Shown here piece after piece: positions 15,987 through 25,461 of a stretch of DNA of 43,380 nucleotides. Position 1 is the first letter of the stretch; every line of letters starts with the position of its first letter. The notes below the pieces were generated by a model that was not told the origin of the DNA, searched no databases, and worked only from the letters and a program-made list of their open reading frames with translations. Source of the stretch: Bacillus sp. AFS073361 (lineage in GTDB: Bacteria > Bacillota > Bacilli > Bacillales > Cytobacillaceae); NCBI RefSeq assembly GCF_002567005.1, contig NZ_NUZU01000037.1, positions 320,062-363,441 on the forward strand, in the 5' to 3' direction. The translations under genes and the position numbers were made by a program.

Positions 15987-16967
15987 ATGAAATTCAAAAA
16001 ACGATTAAAAAGGCTCGGACTATTTTTAATTTTATTAATTGTATTTATGTTCTTTAATAATAGCTCTTTATTAACGAAGGATCGTAGGGGTGAGCCATTC
16101 TTGCTGGCACATCGCGGGCTTGGCCAAACTTTCACTATGAAAGGGATCGAGTGGGATACATGTACAGCGGCGCGCATTTATAAACCAGAGCATCCCTACT
16201 TAGAAAACACGCTTTCCTCGATGAAGGCTGCCTTTGATGACGGTGCTGATCTAGTCGAATTAGATATAAAACCAACAAAAGATGGTCAATTAGCGGTGTT
16301 CCATGACGGGACCCTTGAGTGCCGCACAAATGTGAAAGGGTCTACCAAAGACTACACGATGGCAGAACTAAAAAAGCTAGATATTGGTTACGGATATACA
16401 GCTGATAATGGTAAGACTTTTCCGTTTCGGGGAAAAGGCGTGGGCTTAATGCCTTCACTTGACGAAGTGATGACTCAATTCCCTGATCAACCCTTTCTGA
16501 TACATATTAAAAATGCGGATCCAAAAGAGGGGTCGATGCTTGCTGAATTTCTATCGAAACTAGCGGATAAACGTCTTGATCAGCTTACTGTGTATGGTGA
16601 TGATCAACCAATTGCTGCATTAAAACAAGAGCTTCCAGAACTACGAGTGATGTCTATGGCTACACTAAAAAGCTGTTTGATCCCATATTTAGGAGTGGGA
16701 TGGACAGGTTATATCCCATCAGCGTGTAAGAACACACAATTACATGTTCCAGAAAAATATGCACCACTTTGATGGGGCTGGCCGAATAAATTCTTAAATC
16801 GGATGGATGAAGTAAATACCAGAGTCATAGTGGTCGCAGGTGATGGAGGGTGGTCTGAAGGATTTGATTCAGCGGAAGATCTAAAACGACTTCCAGATCA
16901 CTTTACTGGAGGCATATGGACGAATCGGATTGATAGAATTGCCCCGTTAGTTAAAGCAGGGCAATAG
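15987..16967 (+). pseudogene. Glycerophosphodiester phosphodiesterase with in-frame TGA
   Basis: The first 261 codons encode an N-terminal membrane anchor (about 9-23) and a GDPD barrel: AHRGLGQ (His42), ELDIKPTKDG (Glu91, Asp93) and FHDGTL (His106). GDPDs split glycerophosphodiesters to glycerol 3-phosphate and an alcohol. A TGA at 16770-16772 interrupts the frame. The same frame then continues for 64 further codons (WGWPNKFLNRMDEVNTRV, then GDGGWSEGF, to a TAG at 16965-16967), and these complete the barrel. Codon 262 is probably a mutated TTA. The break removes the last strands, so the product is likely inactive. Terminator 16985-17017 is shared with the gene on its right. Confidence 0.85.
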
Positions 16968-16984
16968 TCTATGTTAACACAATA

Positions 16985-17017
16985 AACCGAAGGAAATGAG
17001 TCTTCCTTCGGTTTTAT
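16985..17017. terminator. Bidirectional intrinsic terminator
   Basis: AACCGAAGGAA pairs with TTCCTTCGGTT. It lies between the convergent GDPD and SGNH genes and overlaps the stop of the latter. Confidence 0.88.
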
Positions 17018-17832
17018 ACTGAACTTTTTCTAAATTGATGTTTAAATTGATCCATCATTTGCTCTGAAATGGCGGTATACCCAGCCAGGTTTGGATGGAC
17101 ACCATCAGGAGAAAGATTCTGCAGATGTGCCCCATTTATGACCTTCGTTGTCTCGATGACGATTGACCCGGGGACTTTGTTTGCAGCTTCATATATATTA
17201 ATATTCCACTTCGGGAGCATTTTATCTGCCAATGGATACAATTGGTCATCAGGTGATAATGGATTGTATAATTCTAAAAAAATAATCGTGGCGTTTGGGT
17301 TAAGCATGGTTATTTTCGCCGTAATATCTGTTAGATTTTTCGAGAAATTGGTCTTTAATTGGTCGTAGCCTTGAATCACCGAACGAAAATTTTGACCCTT
17401 TGCCAGTTGTAGAATATCATTGCCGCCTACATTAATCGTGACAATATCAGACTGCTTGATCGATTCATCAAATCGACCTTCCTGAACCAGGCTGTTTAAT
17501 TCACTACTGGTAATTCCATTGATTCCTTCGTTTTGTGTGACAATTCTTTTGGAACTTTGTGCTGCCAATTTGCTAGAAAATAGACTGACAAAATTCTTCT
17601 CCTTTGGTGCACCGACTCCGCGAACGATAGAATCGCCAATGGCCAAATGATGAATTTGAGCCATTTTTGCATTACGATAATAATTAAGATAGGAGGTTTG
17701 GTTAGAGCTTTTGCTCACCACAACCGAATGTTTTTTCATCTGATGTATTTGATACTGCGGATAATAAATCCACGCAGAAATACTAAGTCCAATGAGCAAT
17801 ATACAAACAAAAAGATATTTTACTAGTTTCAT
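17014..17832 (-). CDS. SGNH/GDSL hydrolase, membrane anchored
   Basis: A 272-residue protein with an N-terminal membrane anchor (about 5-22) and an extracytoplasmic SGNH lipase/esterase domain. Block I is IGDSIVRG (Ser68), block II is NEGINGITS, block III is NVGGNDI (Asn138) and block V is SPDGVHPN with the Asp-His pair. Such enzymes deacylate lipids or sugar esters at the cell surface. The ATG at 17832 follows AAGGAG at 9 nt; three upstream codons overlap that site. The arrangement resembles YpmR of B. subtilis. Confidence 0.9.
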   Translation of the reverse strand: MKLVKYLFVCILLIGLSISAWIYYPQYQIHQMKKHSVVVSKSSNQTSYLNYYRNAKMAQIHHLAIGDSIVRGVGAPKEKNFVSLFSSKLAAQSSKRIVTQNEGINGITSSELNSLVQEGRFDESIKQSDIVTINVGGNDILQLAKGQNFRSVIQGYDQLKTNFSKNLTDITAKITMLNPNATIIFLELYNPLSPDDQLYPLADKMLPKWNINIYEAANKVPGSIVIETTKVINGAHLQNLSPDGVHPNLAGYTAISEQMMDQFKHQFRKSSV

Positions 17833-17935
17833 ACCATCCACTCCTTGAATATTCTATTATATCAGAATATCAAGTGAAGAAAGTAGAATGTGATTTCCAA
17901 TAAAAAGGAGGATAATGTCAAATCTCTTTTGAAAA

Positions 17936-17972
17936 CCAAAGAAAAAGGTCATCATCCAGGTGATGATGACCA
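17936..17972 (-). terminator. Minus-strand intrinsic terminator
   Basis: GGTCATCATC pairs with GATGATGACC; on the minus strand it is followed by TTTTTCTTTGG. It ends the YhcN/YlaJ gene. Confidence 0.88.
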
Positions 17973-17983
17973 ATCACATCAAA

Positions 17984-18649
17984 TTATCTAAACATCCTGT
18001 TTACGAAATTTGAAAAGTCGTCCCAAAGGTCGTTTCTGTTTGTTCCAGTCCGAATATCATTCGAATAGTTCGTCATTTGACCGAAAGTATCGGTATCGTA
18101 AGAAATGTAAACATTGTCGATACTGCGGTCAGCTGCACGAACTTGGTTTATGATTTTTTGATCTAGTGTATTGATTCCGCGTGCATTTGTTCTTGTTCCT
18201 GTGGTTCCAGTAATATTAGCGTTGTTGATATTACCTGTTGTAGCATGCAAATTGGCAGAGCCATTGGTACCTGTCGTACCTGAATTATAGCCATTTCCAT
18301 AAGTGGCATTCATATTTGGACCAGTCCCCGTTGTGCCGCCACGTGCACGAGTCCCATTTTGAGTCCCCTTTAATCGAACAGCTACATATGCATCATTGTT
18401 GCGAATGATCACATTTGCTTGATCAACTTCCTTTAAGCTCTCCACGTTTCGAGTCGCACGGGCCGAAACACGTAAATTTTGGTTAGCAACATTCCTTACA
18501 TTCACACCATTAATAGCATTGTTTCTAACATTATTGACACCTAAATCGTTGGTATTATTATTAGCCGCATTATCATTGTCATTTGCACAGCCTGTTAAAC
18601 CCAATAGGGTCGTTGCTAAAACAAAAGTCATCCAGCTTTTTCTCACCAC
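17984..18649 (-). CDS. YhcN/YlaJ family sporulation lipoprotein
   Basis: A 221-residue lipoprotein. The signal peptide ends in the lipobox LTGC (Cys about 21), followed by an Asn-rich spacer, a YhcN/YlaJ domain (VESLKEVDQANVIIRNND, then AYVAVRL), a Gly/Thr/Asn low-complexity insertion (about 97-148) and the closing RAADRSIDNVYISYD segment. Family members sit on the forespore membrane or spore and contribute to germination. The start is a GTG at 18649, 8 nt after GGGAG. The insertion length is unusual and may vary between strains. Confidence 0.9.
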   Translation of the reverse strand: MVRKSWMTFVLATTLLGLTGCANDNDNAANNNTNDLGVNNVRNNAINGVNVRNVANQNLRVSARATRNVESLKEVDQANVIIRNNDAYVAVRLKGTQNGTRARGGTTGTGPNMNATYGNGYNSGTTGTNGSANLHATTGNINNANITGTTGTRTNARGINTLDQKIINQVRAADRSIDNVYISYDTDTFGQMTNYSNDIRTGTNRNDLWDDFSNFVNRMFR

Positions 18650-18747
18650 AAAAGTCACTCCCTTAAAAAAGTCTTACAAACTTATCGTGACCTGTTGAAG
18701 TGAATGTATTCGAGGGGAAATGCAGGGAAATTTTGAGTGGAAACAGA

Positions 18748-19659
18748 TCAAATGACTGTTTCCCCAAGTAGCAGTACTTTTAATTGTTCCTGGGGAAGCT
18801 GCTGTTTTTCCCATTCACGGTGCAGACGCTCTAAGGCTTCTGGTCCAGTGTCATCAGCTAGCCGATACGTACCATAATGCATGGGAACGAAGGATTTTGC
18901 TTTTAATTCAATGAAGGCCTTCACACTATCTTCTGGTGAGATATGTGCAGGGGCCATGAACCATTCTGGCTCAAAAGCACCTATAGGCATAAACACTGTA
19001 TCAATAGAAGTAAAACGCTCCCCTATTTGTTTAAATCCACTAAAATATCCTGTATCCCCGACAAAGTAGAGCGTTTCTTGGGGGGATTGAACTATCCAGC
19101 CTCCCCAATGAGAGGTATTCATATCAGTAAGAGATCTTCTTGTCCAATGTTGCGCAGGAACAAAATGGAACGTTATCCCGCCATATTCTAAATTTTCCCA
19201 CCAATTCAATTCCGTCACATCCGAATAGCCTTTTCTGTTGAAAAGAGACGTAAGACCAGCGGGGACCAAGTATTGGGGATTTCCTTTTAATTTTTTCAAG
19301 GTAGGGAAATCCAAATGGTCATAATGGCCATGAGAAATAACGACCACATCAATTTCTGGGAGATCTGCTAACGAGATGCCAGGTTCGGTTAATCTTTTTT
19401 CTAACCCCATCCTTTTTGCCCAAACAGGATCGGTAAGAATATTGATTCCATTTAGTTGGATCAAAAAAGTGGAGTGGCCCACCCATGTATAAGATGTCCT
19501 AGTTTTATTTTCCTTTATTTCACGTACCATTTTTAAAGGATATTGTTCAATGTTAATTGTTAAATCTTTCACTTTCTTTTTCCGTTCTCTTTGCCATTTC
19601 CGCAGCTCTTTAAACGATTTGTAACTAGTCACATTATCCAAATTCGAATAGATCTTCAT
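18748..19659 (-). CDS. MBL-fold metallo-hydrolase (NAPE-PLD/UlaG-like)
   Basis: A 303-residue metallo-beta-lactamase fold enzyme. The metal motif SHGHYDHLD supplies His110, His112, Asp114 and His115; further ligands are in VPAQHW, VGDTGY and MHYGTY. The early WVGHSTFLIQLNG and NILTDPVW are typical of the N-acyl-phosphatidylethanolamine phospholipase D-like or lactonase branch. The physiological substrate in bacilli is unknown. It starts at ATG behind AAGGAGA and is probably monocistronic. Confidence 0.9.
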   Translation of the reverse strand: MKIYSNLDNVTSYKSFKELRKWQRERKKKVKDLTINIEQYPLKMVREIKENKTRTSYTWVGHSTFLIQLNGINILTDPVWAKRMGLEKRLTEPGISLADLPEIDVVVISHGHYDHLDFPTLKKLKGNPQYLVPAGLTSLFNRKGYSDVTELNWWENLEYGGITFHFVPAQHWTRRSLTDMNTSHWGGWIVQSPQETLYFVGDTGYFSGFKQIGERFTSIDTVFMPIGAFEPEWFMAPAHISPEDSVKAFIELKAKSFVPMHYGTYRLADDTGPEALERLHREWEKQQLPQEQLKVLLLGETVI

Positions 19660-19848
19660 GATTCGTCTCCTTGATTTTCCACCTTTTATGTTTAGTACAG
19701 AATATCATGATTCACGGTAAACAACCTAAGAAAACAGTCAGCACCAAACCAGAATCATTTTACAGCGCCAAGTAAATAATACCTTTAAATGTCCCTTGGT
19801 GATGAAGGAAATGATTAGAATATAGGGCGAAAGTAGGGATTGAAAGGC

Positions 19849-19879
19849 AAAAAAAGAAAAGCACCCATTAGAGTGCTTT
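19849..19879 (-). terminator. Minus-strand intrinsic terminator
   Basis: AAAGCAC pairs with GTGCTTT; the minus strand continues TTCTTTTTTTGCC. It ends the small membrane gene at 19891-20076. Confidence 0.85.
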
Positions 19880-19890
19880 CCATCATATCT

Positions 19891-20076
19891 TTACTTACTA
19901 AATAAACCTTTTACGCCCTTGTAAATTAAGACGAGTGAGAAGACTAGAACGGTCAGTATGCCAATGATATCAGTAACCGGGGAAATGCTTTCAAGAAATG
20001 AATCGGCTAAAGGAACTCTAATAAGTGCAAAACCAGACAAAATCGAAACAAAAAATAATAAAATTCGATTATCCAT
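19891..20076 (-). CDS. Small membrane protein (61 aa)
   Basis: Two hydrophobic helices (about 5-21 and 36-53) with a short polar loop and a basic end (YKGVKGLFSK). A strong GAAGGAGGG lies 7 nt before the ATG and a terminator follows, so it is a real single-gene unit. No family is recognised; it could be a small regulatory membrane peptide. Confidence 0.75.
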   Translation of the reverse strand: MDNRILLFFVSILSGFALIRVPLADSFLESISPVTDIIGILTVLVFSLVLIYKGVKGLFSK

Positions 20077-20258
20077 TGGTTCACCCTCCTTCCTATGCGA
20101 TTGATAAAATATATGTCAATATCGTTACAAATATGTCAATTATGTGAAAGAATAAAATATAAAATTTGTATTTACAATTATATTTATGCCGAAAAGGTTA
20201 ACATTAAAAGAAAACAGTATTTTAAATCTGTAGAATTCTTTGATGGAGTTGAAAATCA

Positions 20259-21266
20259 ATGGAGCACCATAACCCCAAGATAACATCGGCTGAAATTTCA
20301 ATGTTATGGAGTACATATGTTGGTGATTCAATGGCGATTTGTATTTTAAGTCATTTTTTACAAACGACCGAAGATCAGGATATTAACCCTATTATTGAAT
20401 TCGCTCTAGAATCTGCTCATGACCATCTCCATCTAATATCAGAGTTATTTACAAAAGAAGGTATTCCTCTACCAAATGGATTTGGAAAACAGGATGTGAA
20501 TTTACAAGCAAAAAAACTATTTTCTGATGTAACGTATATGCGTTACTTGCACCATATGGGAAGGACGGGATTGAATACATATAGCTTAGCTAAATCCATT
20601 TCCTCTAGAGAAGATGTGCGTTACTTATTCAAAAGATTTTATGACCAAACGGAAACCCTTTATGACAGAAATACAAAAATGATGCAGGAAAAAGGGGTAT
20701 TTATTCGGTCTCCATATATTTCCTATCCAGATAAGGTAGAATATATTACGGATAAATCTTTTCTTGGAGGTTTACTCGGGCACCGGCGTCCACTGCTTGC
20801 CATGGAAATTGCCCATTGCGGGGTAAACATTGAGGTATCAAACGTAGCTAAAACGATGCTTTTAGGATTTAGCCAAGTAGCTCAGTCGAAAAAAATTAGC
20901 GACTATTTTAAAGAAGGGTATGATTTAGGTAAGAAAATGGTGGAAGATTTTATGATAAAATTAAAAGAGGATGACAATTCTTATCCTTCCACATGGGATT
21001 CAACGATTACAGCAAGCACGGAAGCTCCTTTTTCAGATAAACTAATGCTATTTCATACCAATACGCAGAGTGCGATTGGAATTGGGGACTTCGGACTTGC
21101 CATAGCCGCCTCACTTCGTAAGGATTTAGCCCTATTGTATGAGAAATACCTTTTGAAGGTTGGAGCTTATGCGGAGGATGGGGCAAAAATAATGATTGAT
21201 CATGGTTGGTTTGAAAAACCGCCTCAATCGATAGATAGAGAAGCTATCAGAAACCAAAATAAATAA
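20259..21266 (+). CDS. DUF3231 family protein
   Basis: This 335-residue protein has two copies of a ferritin-like four-helix domain, as in DUF3231: the first covers about 1-165 and the second about 170-330, with matching segments (HNPKITSAEISMLWSTYVGDS and LLGHRRPLLAMEIAHCGVN at the domain starts; His/Glu residues within helices). Members are common in Bacillaceae and may be spore-related, but no activity is established. The start follows GGAG at a somewhat long distance. A remnant of a second copy lies 6 kb downstream. A strong terminator follows. Confidence 0.88.
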   Translation: MEHHNPKITSAEISMLWSTYVGDSMAICILSHFLQTTEDQDINPIIEFALESAHDHLHLISELFTKEGIPLPNGFGKQDVNLQAKKLFSDVTYMRYLHHMGRTGLNTYSLAKSISSREDVRYLFKRFYDQTETLYDRNTKMMQEKGVFIRSPYISYPDKVEYITDKSFLGGLLGHRRPLLAMEIAHCGVNIEVSNVAKTMLLGFSQVAQSKKISDYFKEGYDLGKKMVEDFMIKLKEDDNSYPSTWDSTITASTEAPFSDKLMLFHTNTQSAIGIGDFGLAIAASLRKDLALLYEKYLLKVGAYAEDGAKIMIDHGWFEKPPQSIDREAIRNQNK

Positions 21267-21287
21267 TCACAAAAACAATGTGAATGG

Positions 21288-21327
21288 AGGGTTATTTTAG
21301 CTTTAGCTAAAATAACCCTTCTTTTTT
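21288..21327 (+). terminator. Intrinsic terminator
   Basis: AGGGTTATTTTAGC pairs with GCTAAAATAACCCT, followed by TCTTTTTT. It ends the DUF3231 gene. Confidence 0.92.
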
Positions 21328-21371
21328 ATGCGGCTGTTGTTATTTTCTTAAGGTTGAAAAAACCCAACATA

Positions 21372-21401
21372 TTGACAGATTAACGAAAAATATGATATTA
21401 A
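21372..21401 (+). promoter_or_regulatory. Sigma-A promoter of htpG
   Basis: TTGACA at 21372-21377 is a perfect -35. After about 17-18 bp comes an ATATTA/TATTAA -10 (21395-21401). The predicted start point lies just before the CIRCE element. Confidence 0.7.
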
Positions 21402-21411
21402 ATATATGGAA

Positions 21412-21438
21412 TTAGCACTCGGTAAGTTAGAGTGCTAA
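21412..21438 (+). promoter_or_regulatory. CIRCE operator (HrcA binding site)
   Basis: TTAGCACTC (21412-21420), nine bases, then GAGTGCTAA (21430-21438): an exact match to the CIRCE consensus. It directly follows the promoter and lies 67 bp upstream of the htpG start, so HrcA would repress htpG and release it on heat shock. Confidence 0.95.
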
Positions 21439-21505
21439 TAGTTCTGATTTATGCCTAAATCAGAGATTACATAATCGCATTTTAAAGTGGAAAGGGGATT
21501 TTTCT

Positions 21506-23386
21506 ATGTCGAAGAAACAATTTCAAGCAGAATCGAAACGATTACTAGAAATGATGATTAACTCCATCTATACACACAAAGAGGTATTTTTAAGAGAGTT
21601 ACTATCCAATGCAAGTGATGCGATTGATAAAATCTATTACAAAGCTTTAACTGACGATTCTTTACGATTTGACAAAGACAACTATTTCATTAAATTGATT
21701 CCGGACCAAGAGAACCGAACATTGAAGATTTTAGACACTGGGATTGGAATGTCAAAGGATGACTTGGAAACGAACCTTGGAACGATTGCCAAAAGTGGCT
21801 CCCTAGCCTTTAAAAAGGAAAATGAAATTAAAGATGGCTATGACATAATTGGTCAATTCGGGGTGGGATTTTATGCTGCATTCATGGTAGCTGATGTTGT
21901 TACCGTTATTAGTAAGGCATTAGGCAGTGATGAGGCCTATAAATGGGAATCCACAGGTGCCGATGGCTATACAATAGAATCGGTTGAAAAAGATTCCGTC
22001 GGTACAGAAATTATTTTAAAGATTAAAGAAAATACCGAAGATGAAAACTATGATGAGTATCTACAGGAATATCGCTTAAAATCAATCATTAAGAAATACT
22101 CTGATTTCATTCGTTATCCGATTAAAATGGATGTTACCAGCAGAAAACTTAAGGATGGCAGTGAGTCCGAATACGAGGAATATCATGAAGAACAAATCAT
22201 CAATAGTATGGTTCCAATTTGGAAAAAGAATAAAAGTGAGTTAACTGATGAGGATTACGAGAACTTCTATGCGGAAAAACGCTATGGTTTTGATAAACCG
22301 ATCAAACATATCCATATCAGCGTAGAAGGGTCCATCCGGTACAATGCTATTCTTTACATCCCTGAAAAAACGCCTTTCGACTTCTATTCGAAAGAGTTTG
22401 AAAAGGGCCTAGAACTCTATTCAAATGGCGTTCTGATCATGGATAAATGCGCAGACCTGCTGCCTGACCATTTTAGTTTTGTTAAAGGGATGGTGGACTC
22501 CGAGGATTTATCGCTTAACATTTCAAGGGAAATGCTCCAGCATGACCGCCAGTTGAAGCTGATTGCGAAAAATATTAATAAGAATATCAAGAGCGAATTA
22601 CTAAGCCTGCAAAGAAAAGAAAGAGAAAAATACGAAGAATTTTATCAATCGTTCGGTCGTCAATTAAAGTATGGAGTCTATAGCGACTTTGGTGCCAATA
22701 AAGAATTATTACAAGACTTGATCATGTTCTACTCATCTAAAGAGAAGAAACTCGTTACGCTGGATGAATATGTGTCAAGAATGCCTGAAGATCAAAAGTA
22801 CATTTATTATGCTTCCGGTGAATCAATTGATCGAATTGAGAAATTACCACAGGCTGAATTCGTGTCAGAAAAGGGCTACGAAATCCTTTACTTTACTGAG
22901 GATATCGATGAATTTGCCATCAAAATGTTAATGAACTACAAAGAGAAAGAATTCAAATCAATCTCTAGTGGTGACCTAGGAATCGAAGGGGAAGATACCA
23001 AAGATGATTCCGAATCCAAAGAGCAAGAAAGCAAAGAACTCTTTGATTATATGAAAAACATTTTAGCGGATAAAGTGAAGGATGTAAGAATCTCCAAAAG
23101 ACTGAAGTCCCACCCAGTCTGCCTGGCAACAGAAGGAGACATTTCAATTGAAATGGAAAAAATTCTTGCAGCTATGCCTGATAATCAAAATATCAAAGCC
23201 GACAAAGTATTAGAAATCAATAAAAACCATGAAGTCTTCCAATCCTTAAAAGAGGCTTTCGAAAATGATAAAGGTAAATTGGACTTGTACACCAAGTTAT
23301 TATACAATCAAGCCCTATTGATCGAAGGACTACCAATCAGTGACCCAGTAGAATTTACAAATGATATATGTAAAATAATGGTGTAA
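21506..23386 (+). CDS. htpG: Chaperone protein HtpG (Hsp90)
   Basis: The 626-residue bacterial Hsp90 is full length. The GHKL ATPase domain (about 1-220) shows [21 protein letters not shown] and [15 protein letters not shown]; the middle domain (about 225-490) and the dimerisation domain (about 500-626) follow. It remodels client proteins in the cytosol. It starts after AAAGGGGA. A perfect CIRCE operator and a sigma-A promoter precede it, which differs from B. subtilis, where htpG is not under HrcA. The gene stands alone and ends at 23406-23438 with a hairpin. Confidence 0.97.
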   Translation: MSKKQFQAESKRLLEMMINSIYTHKEVFLRELLSNASDAIDKIYYKALTDDSLRFDKDNYFIKLIPDQENRTLKILDTGIGMSKDDLETNLGTIAKSGSLAFKKENEIKDGYDIIGQFGVGFYAAFMVADVVTVISKALGSDEAYKWESTGADGYTIESVEKDSVGTEIILKIKENTEDENYDEYLQEYRLKSIIKKYSDFIRYPIKMDVTSRKLKDGSESEYEEYHEEQIINSMVPIWKKNKSELTDEDYENFYAEKRYGFDKPIKHIHISVEGSIRYNAILYIPEKTPFDFYSKEFEKGLELYSNGVLIMDKCADLLPDHFSFVKGMVDSEDLSLNISREMLQHDRQLKLIAKNINKNIKSELLSLQRKEREKYEEFYQSFGRQLKYGVYSDFGANKELLQDLIMFYSSKEKKLVTLDEYVSRMPEDQKYIYYASGESIDRIEKLPQAEFVSEKGYEILYFTEDIDEFAIKMLMNYKEKEFKSISSGDLGIEGEDTKDDSESKEQESKELFDYMKNILADKVKDVRISKRLKSHPVCLATEGDISIEMEKILAAMPDNQNIKADKVLEINKNHEVFQSLKEAFENDKGKLDLYTKLLYNQALLIEGLPISDPVEFTNDICKIMV

Positions 23387-23405
23387 ACCATTGATACTCT
23401 TATAT

Positions 23406-23438
23406 GCCGTCCTCACAATAAAGTGAGGGCGGTTTTTT
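23406..23438 (+). terminator. Intrinsic terminator of htpG
   Basis: GCCGTCCTCAC pairs with GTGAGGGCGGT, followed by TTTTTT. Confidence 0.88.
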
Positions 23439-23571
23439 GTACCACTGCTGATACAGTTCAAACAAACTTTATTCCAATAACAATAATAATCATCCCGTTA
23501 CAGAAATTACCTTCATAGTGAATGGGTACTTGGACAACCTTATTATTGAAAGAAGAAAGGAGTCCAAAAAA

Positions 23572-24858
23572 ATGTCTGTAACAAAAATGGAAGAAAAGAA
23601 TTCTTGGCAAGAAGTGCTAAAGGTAGTAAAAGCACTTGATCCGAAAAAACTTGAGGTTATTAAGGCAACTTTACCTGTAGTTAAAGAGCATGGTGAGGCT
23701 ATTACCAAGCAATTTTACAAGCGAATGTTTAAAGAGCATCCGGAACTTCTAAACATTTTTAATCAAACACACCAGATTACGGGGCATCAGCCGAAAGCAT
23801 TGGCAGATGCCGTTTATGGAGCTGCCGCAAATATTGAAGATTTTAGTCAGATCATGCCAGTTCTAGAGCGTATTGGGGAGAAACACCGGAGCTTACAAAT
23901 AAAGCCTGAGCATTACCCCATCGTGGGGGAAAATCTTCTGGGAGCTATTAAGGAAGTATTGGGCGATGCAGCTACCAATGAAATCATGGACGCATGGGCA
24001 GATGCCTATGGTGTCATCTCCGATGTGTTTATCCGAATGGAAAATAAAATGTATCAAACCACAGAGTCGAGGCCGGGAGGTTGGGCAGGATTCAGGGATT
24101 TCACGGTAGAGAAAAAAGTGAAGGAGAGCGATGTGATTACGTCCTTTTATTTAAAGCCAAAGGATGGAAAACAAATTTCTACCTTTATCCCAGGGCAATA
24201 CATAACGGTGAAAATGGAGAGTCCAGATGAAAAATATACCCATCTTAGGCAGTATAGTTTGTCTGATAGTCCCGGTTTAGACTATTATCGTATCAGTGTA
24301 AAGCGGGAGGATTCGAAAGGGGACATACCGGCCGGAGTGGTATCATCCTATCTTCATGATCATGTCAAAGAGGGGGATATTATCCCGATTACTGCGCCTG
24401 CAGGTGACTTTTATTTAGATATAGAATCAAAACGTCCATTAATATTAATTAGTGGAGGGGTCGGACTTACCCCAATGATGTGTATGTTAAATACAACAGT
24501 GAAAGAAAAACCAGATCGTGATATTTATTTTATCCATGCCGCGATAAATAGTCATTTTCATGCATTTAAAACACATGTAAACGATTTGGCAGCAGAGCAT
24601 AAGAACGTTAAATCATTTGTTATTTATGAAAAGCCATCAGAAGAAGATCGGGAAATGAAAAGATTTGATAAGGAAGGGTATATAACTCTTGATTGGATTC
24701 AACAAGTGGTGCCTTCCAAGGATGCCGATTTTTATTTTTGTGGACCAGAGCCTTTCATGAAAGTGGTCAATAAATCATTAAAACAATGGGGGATACCGGA
24801 TGAACAAATTCATTATGAATTCTTTGGTTCGTTCGGAAGTTTAGACGCTGACATTTAA
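23572..24858 (+). CDS. hmp: Flavohemoprotein (nitric oxide dioxygenase)
   Basis: A 428-residue Hmp. The globin domain (about 25-165) has distal Tyr49 and Gln73 and proximal His105 (EKHRSLQI). The FAD domain (about 175-285) has RQYSLSDSPG, and the NAD domain (about 290-425) has ISGGVGLTPM and FCGPEPFM. It converts NO and O2 to nitrate using NADH. The start at 23572 follows AAAGGAG. The N-terminus is about 22 residues longer than in usual Hmp proteins (MEEKNSWQEVLKVVKALDPK). I found no clear NsrR site in the leader. A terminator follows. Confidence 0.95.
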   Translation: MSVTKMEEKNSWQEVLKVVKALDPKKLEVIKATLPVVKEHGEAITKQFYKRMFKEHPELLNIFNQTHQITGHQPKALADAVYGAAANIEDFSQIMPVLERIGEKHRSLQIKPEHYPIVGENLLGAIKEVLGDAATNEIMDAWADAYGVISDVFIRMENKMYQTTESRPGGWAGFRDFTVEKKVKESDVITSFYLKPKDGKQISTFIPGQYITVKMESPDEKYTHLRQYSLSDSPGLDYYRISVKREDSKGDIPAGVVSSYLHDHVKEGDIIPITAPAGDFYLDIESKRPLILISGGVGLTPMMCMLNTTVKEKPDRDIYFIHAAINSHFHAFKTHVNDLAAEHKNVKSFVIYEKPSEEDREMKRFDKEGYITLDWIQQVVPSKDADFYFCGPEPFMKVVNKSLKQWGIPDEQIHYEFFGSFGSLDADI

Positions 24859-24878
24859 GACAAAAAAACACCATTTAC

Positions 24879-24909
24879 GACTCTCTTCTGAATTAAGAAG
24901 GGAGTTTTT
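24879..24909 (+). terminator. Intrinsic terminator of hmp
   Basis: ACTCTCTTC pairs with GAAGGGAGT (one G-U pair), followed by TTTTT. Confidence 0.8.
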
Positions 24910-24933
24910 GAATTGGACAAAAAAGACGGGATG

Positions 24934-24955
24934 TTAGTAAATATTAATGTACTAA
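24934..24955. promoter_or_regulatory. Inverted repeat upstream of the MarR gene
   Basis: TTAGTA and TACTAA (10 bases between) lie just upstream of the MarR promoter. MarR proteins bind similar short palindromes and often repress their own operon. It is a candidate autoregulatory site. Confidence 0.4.
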
Positions 24956-24969
24956 TTACAAAAAAATAT

Positions 24970-24997
24970 TTGTTTTTTTATCAATTTGGTATATAAT
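24970..24997 (+). promoter_or_regulatory. Sigma-A promoter of the MarR-methyltransferase unit
   Basis: TTGTTT (24970-24975), 16 bp, then TATAAT (24992-24997), 25 bp before the MarR start codon. Confidence 0.6.
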
Positions 24998-25022
24998 TTA
25001 TTACTATAATAGGAGTTGATCA

Positions 25023-25460
25023 ATGATCATGTCTGAAATTAGTAAAGAATATATCGAGTTAATTCCGAATGTATTTAACAGTTTTCAGCGTATAAATCAA
25101 AAAACTAGTAACCTGTCGCATTTACAGAACCAAATCCTAGAATTCGTATTTATGAATCAACGTGCCCTGACAATCAAACAAATAAGCGATGGACTGAATA
25201 TACCTAAACAGCAAATGACCGACTTAGTTAAGCGTTTATTTGAGCAAGGATTTATTACGAAAAGTCAAAATAAAGATGATAAAAGGTCGTTTGTTATCGA
25301 GCTAACGGAAAAAGGAAAAGCCTCACAGCAAGAAAAATGGACGAAAATTCACCAAAATTTTATGAATGATTTGTCGAAGCTAACGAGTGAAGAGCAGCTG
25401 GATCTTCAATATGCTTTGCATAAAGTTAATTACCTGCTTAAAATAATGGAGGAAAGATAG
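25023..25460 (+). CDS. MarR family transcriptional regulator
   Basis: A 145-residue winged-helix regulator. Dimerisation helices lie at both ends, and the wHTH is about 35-100 (ALTIKQISDGLNIPKQQMTD for the HTH and KDDKRSFVIELTEKG for the wing). It probably represses its operon in response to a small ligand. It starts at ATG behind AGGAG; a second ATG is two codons on. The methyltransferase gene begins one base after its stop codon, so the two are translationally linked. Confidence 0.9.
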   Translation: MIMSEISKEYIELIPNVFNSFQRINQKTSNLSHLQNQILEFVFMNQRALTIKQISDGLNIPKQQMTDLVKRLFEQGFITKSQNKDDKRSFVIELTEKGKASQQEKWTKIHQNFMNDLSKLTSEEQLDLQYALHKVNYLLKIMEER

Positions 25461-25461
25461 T

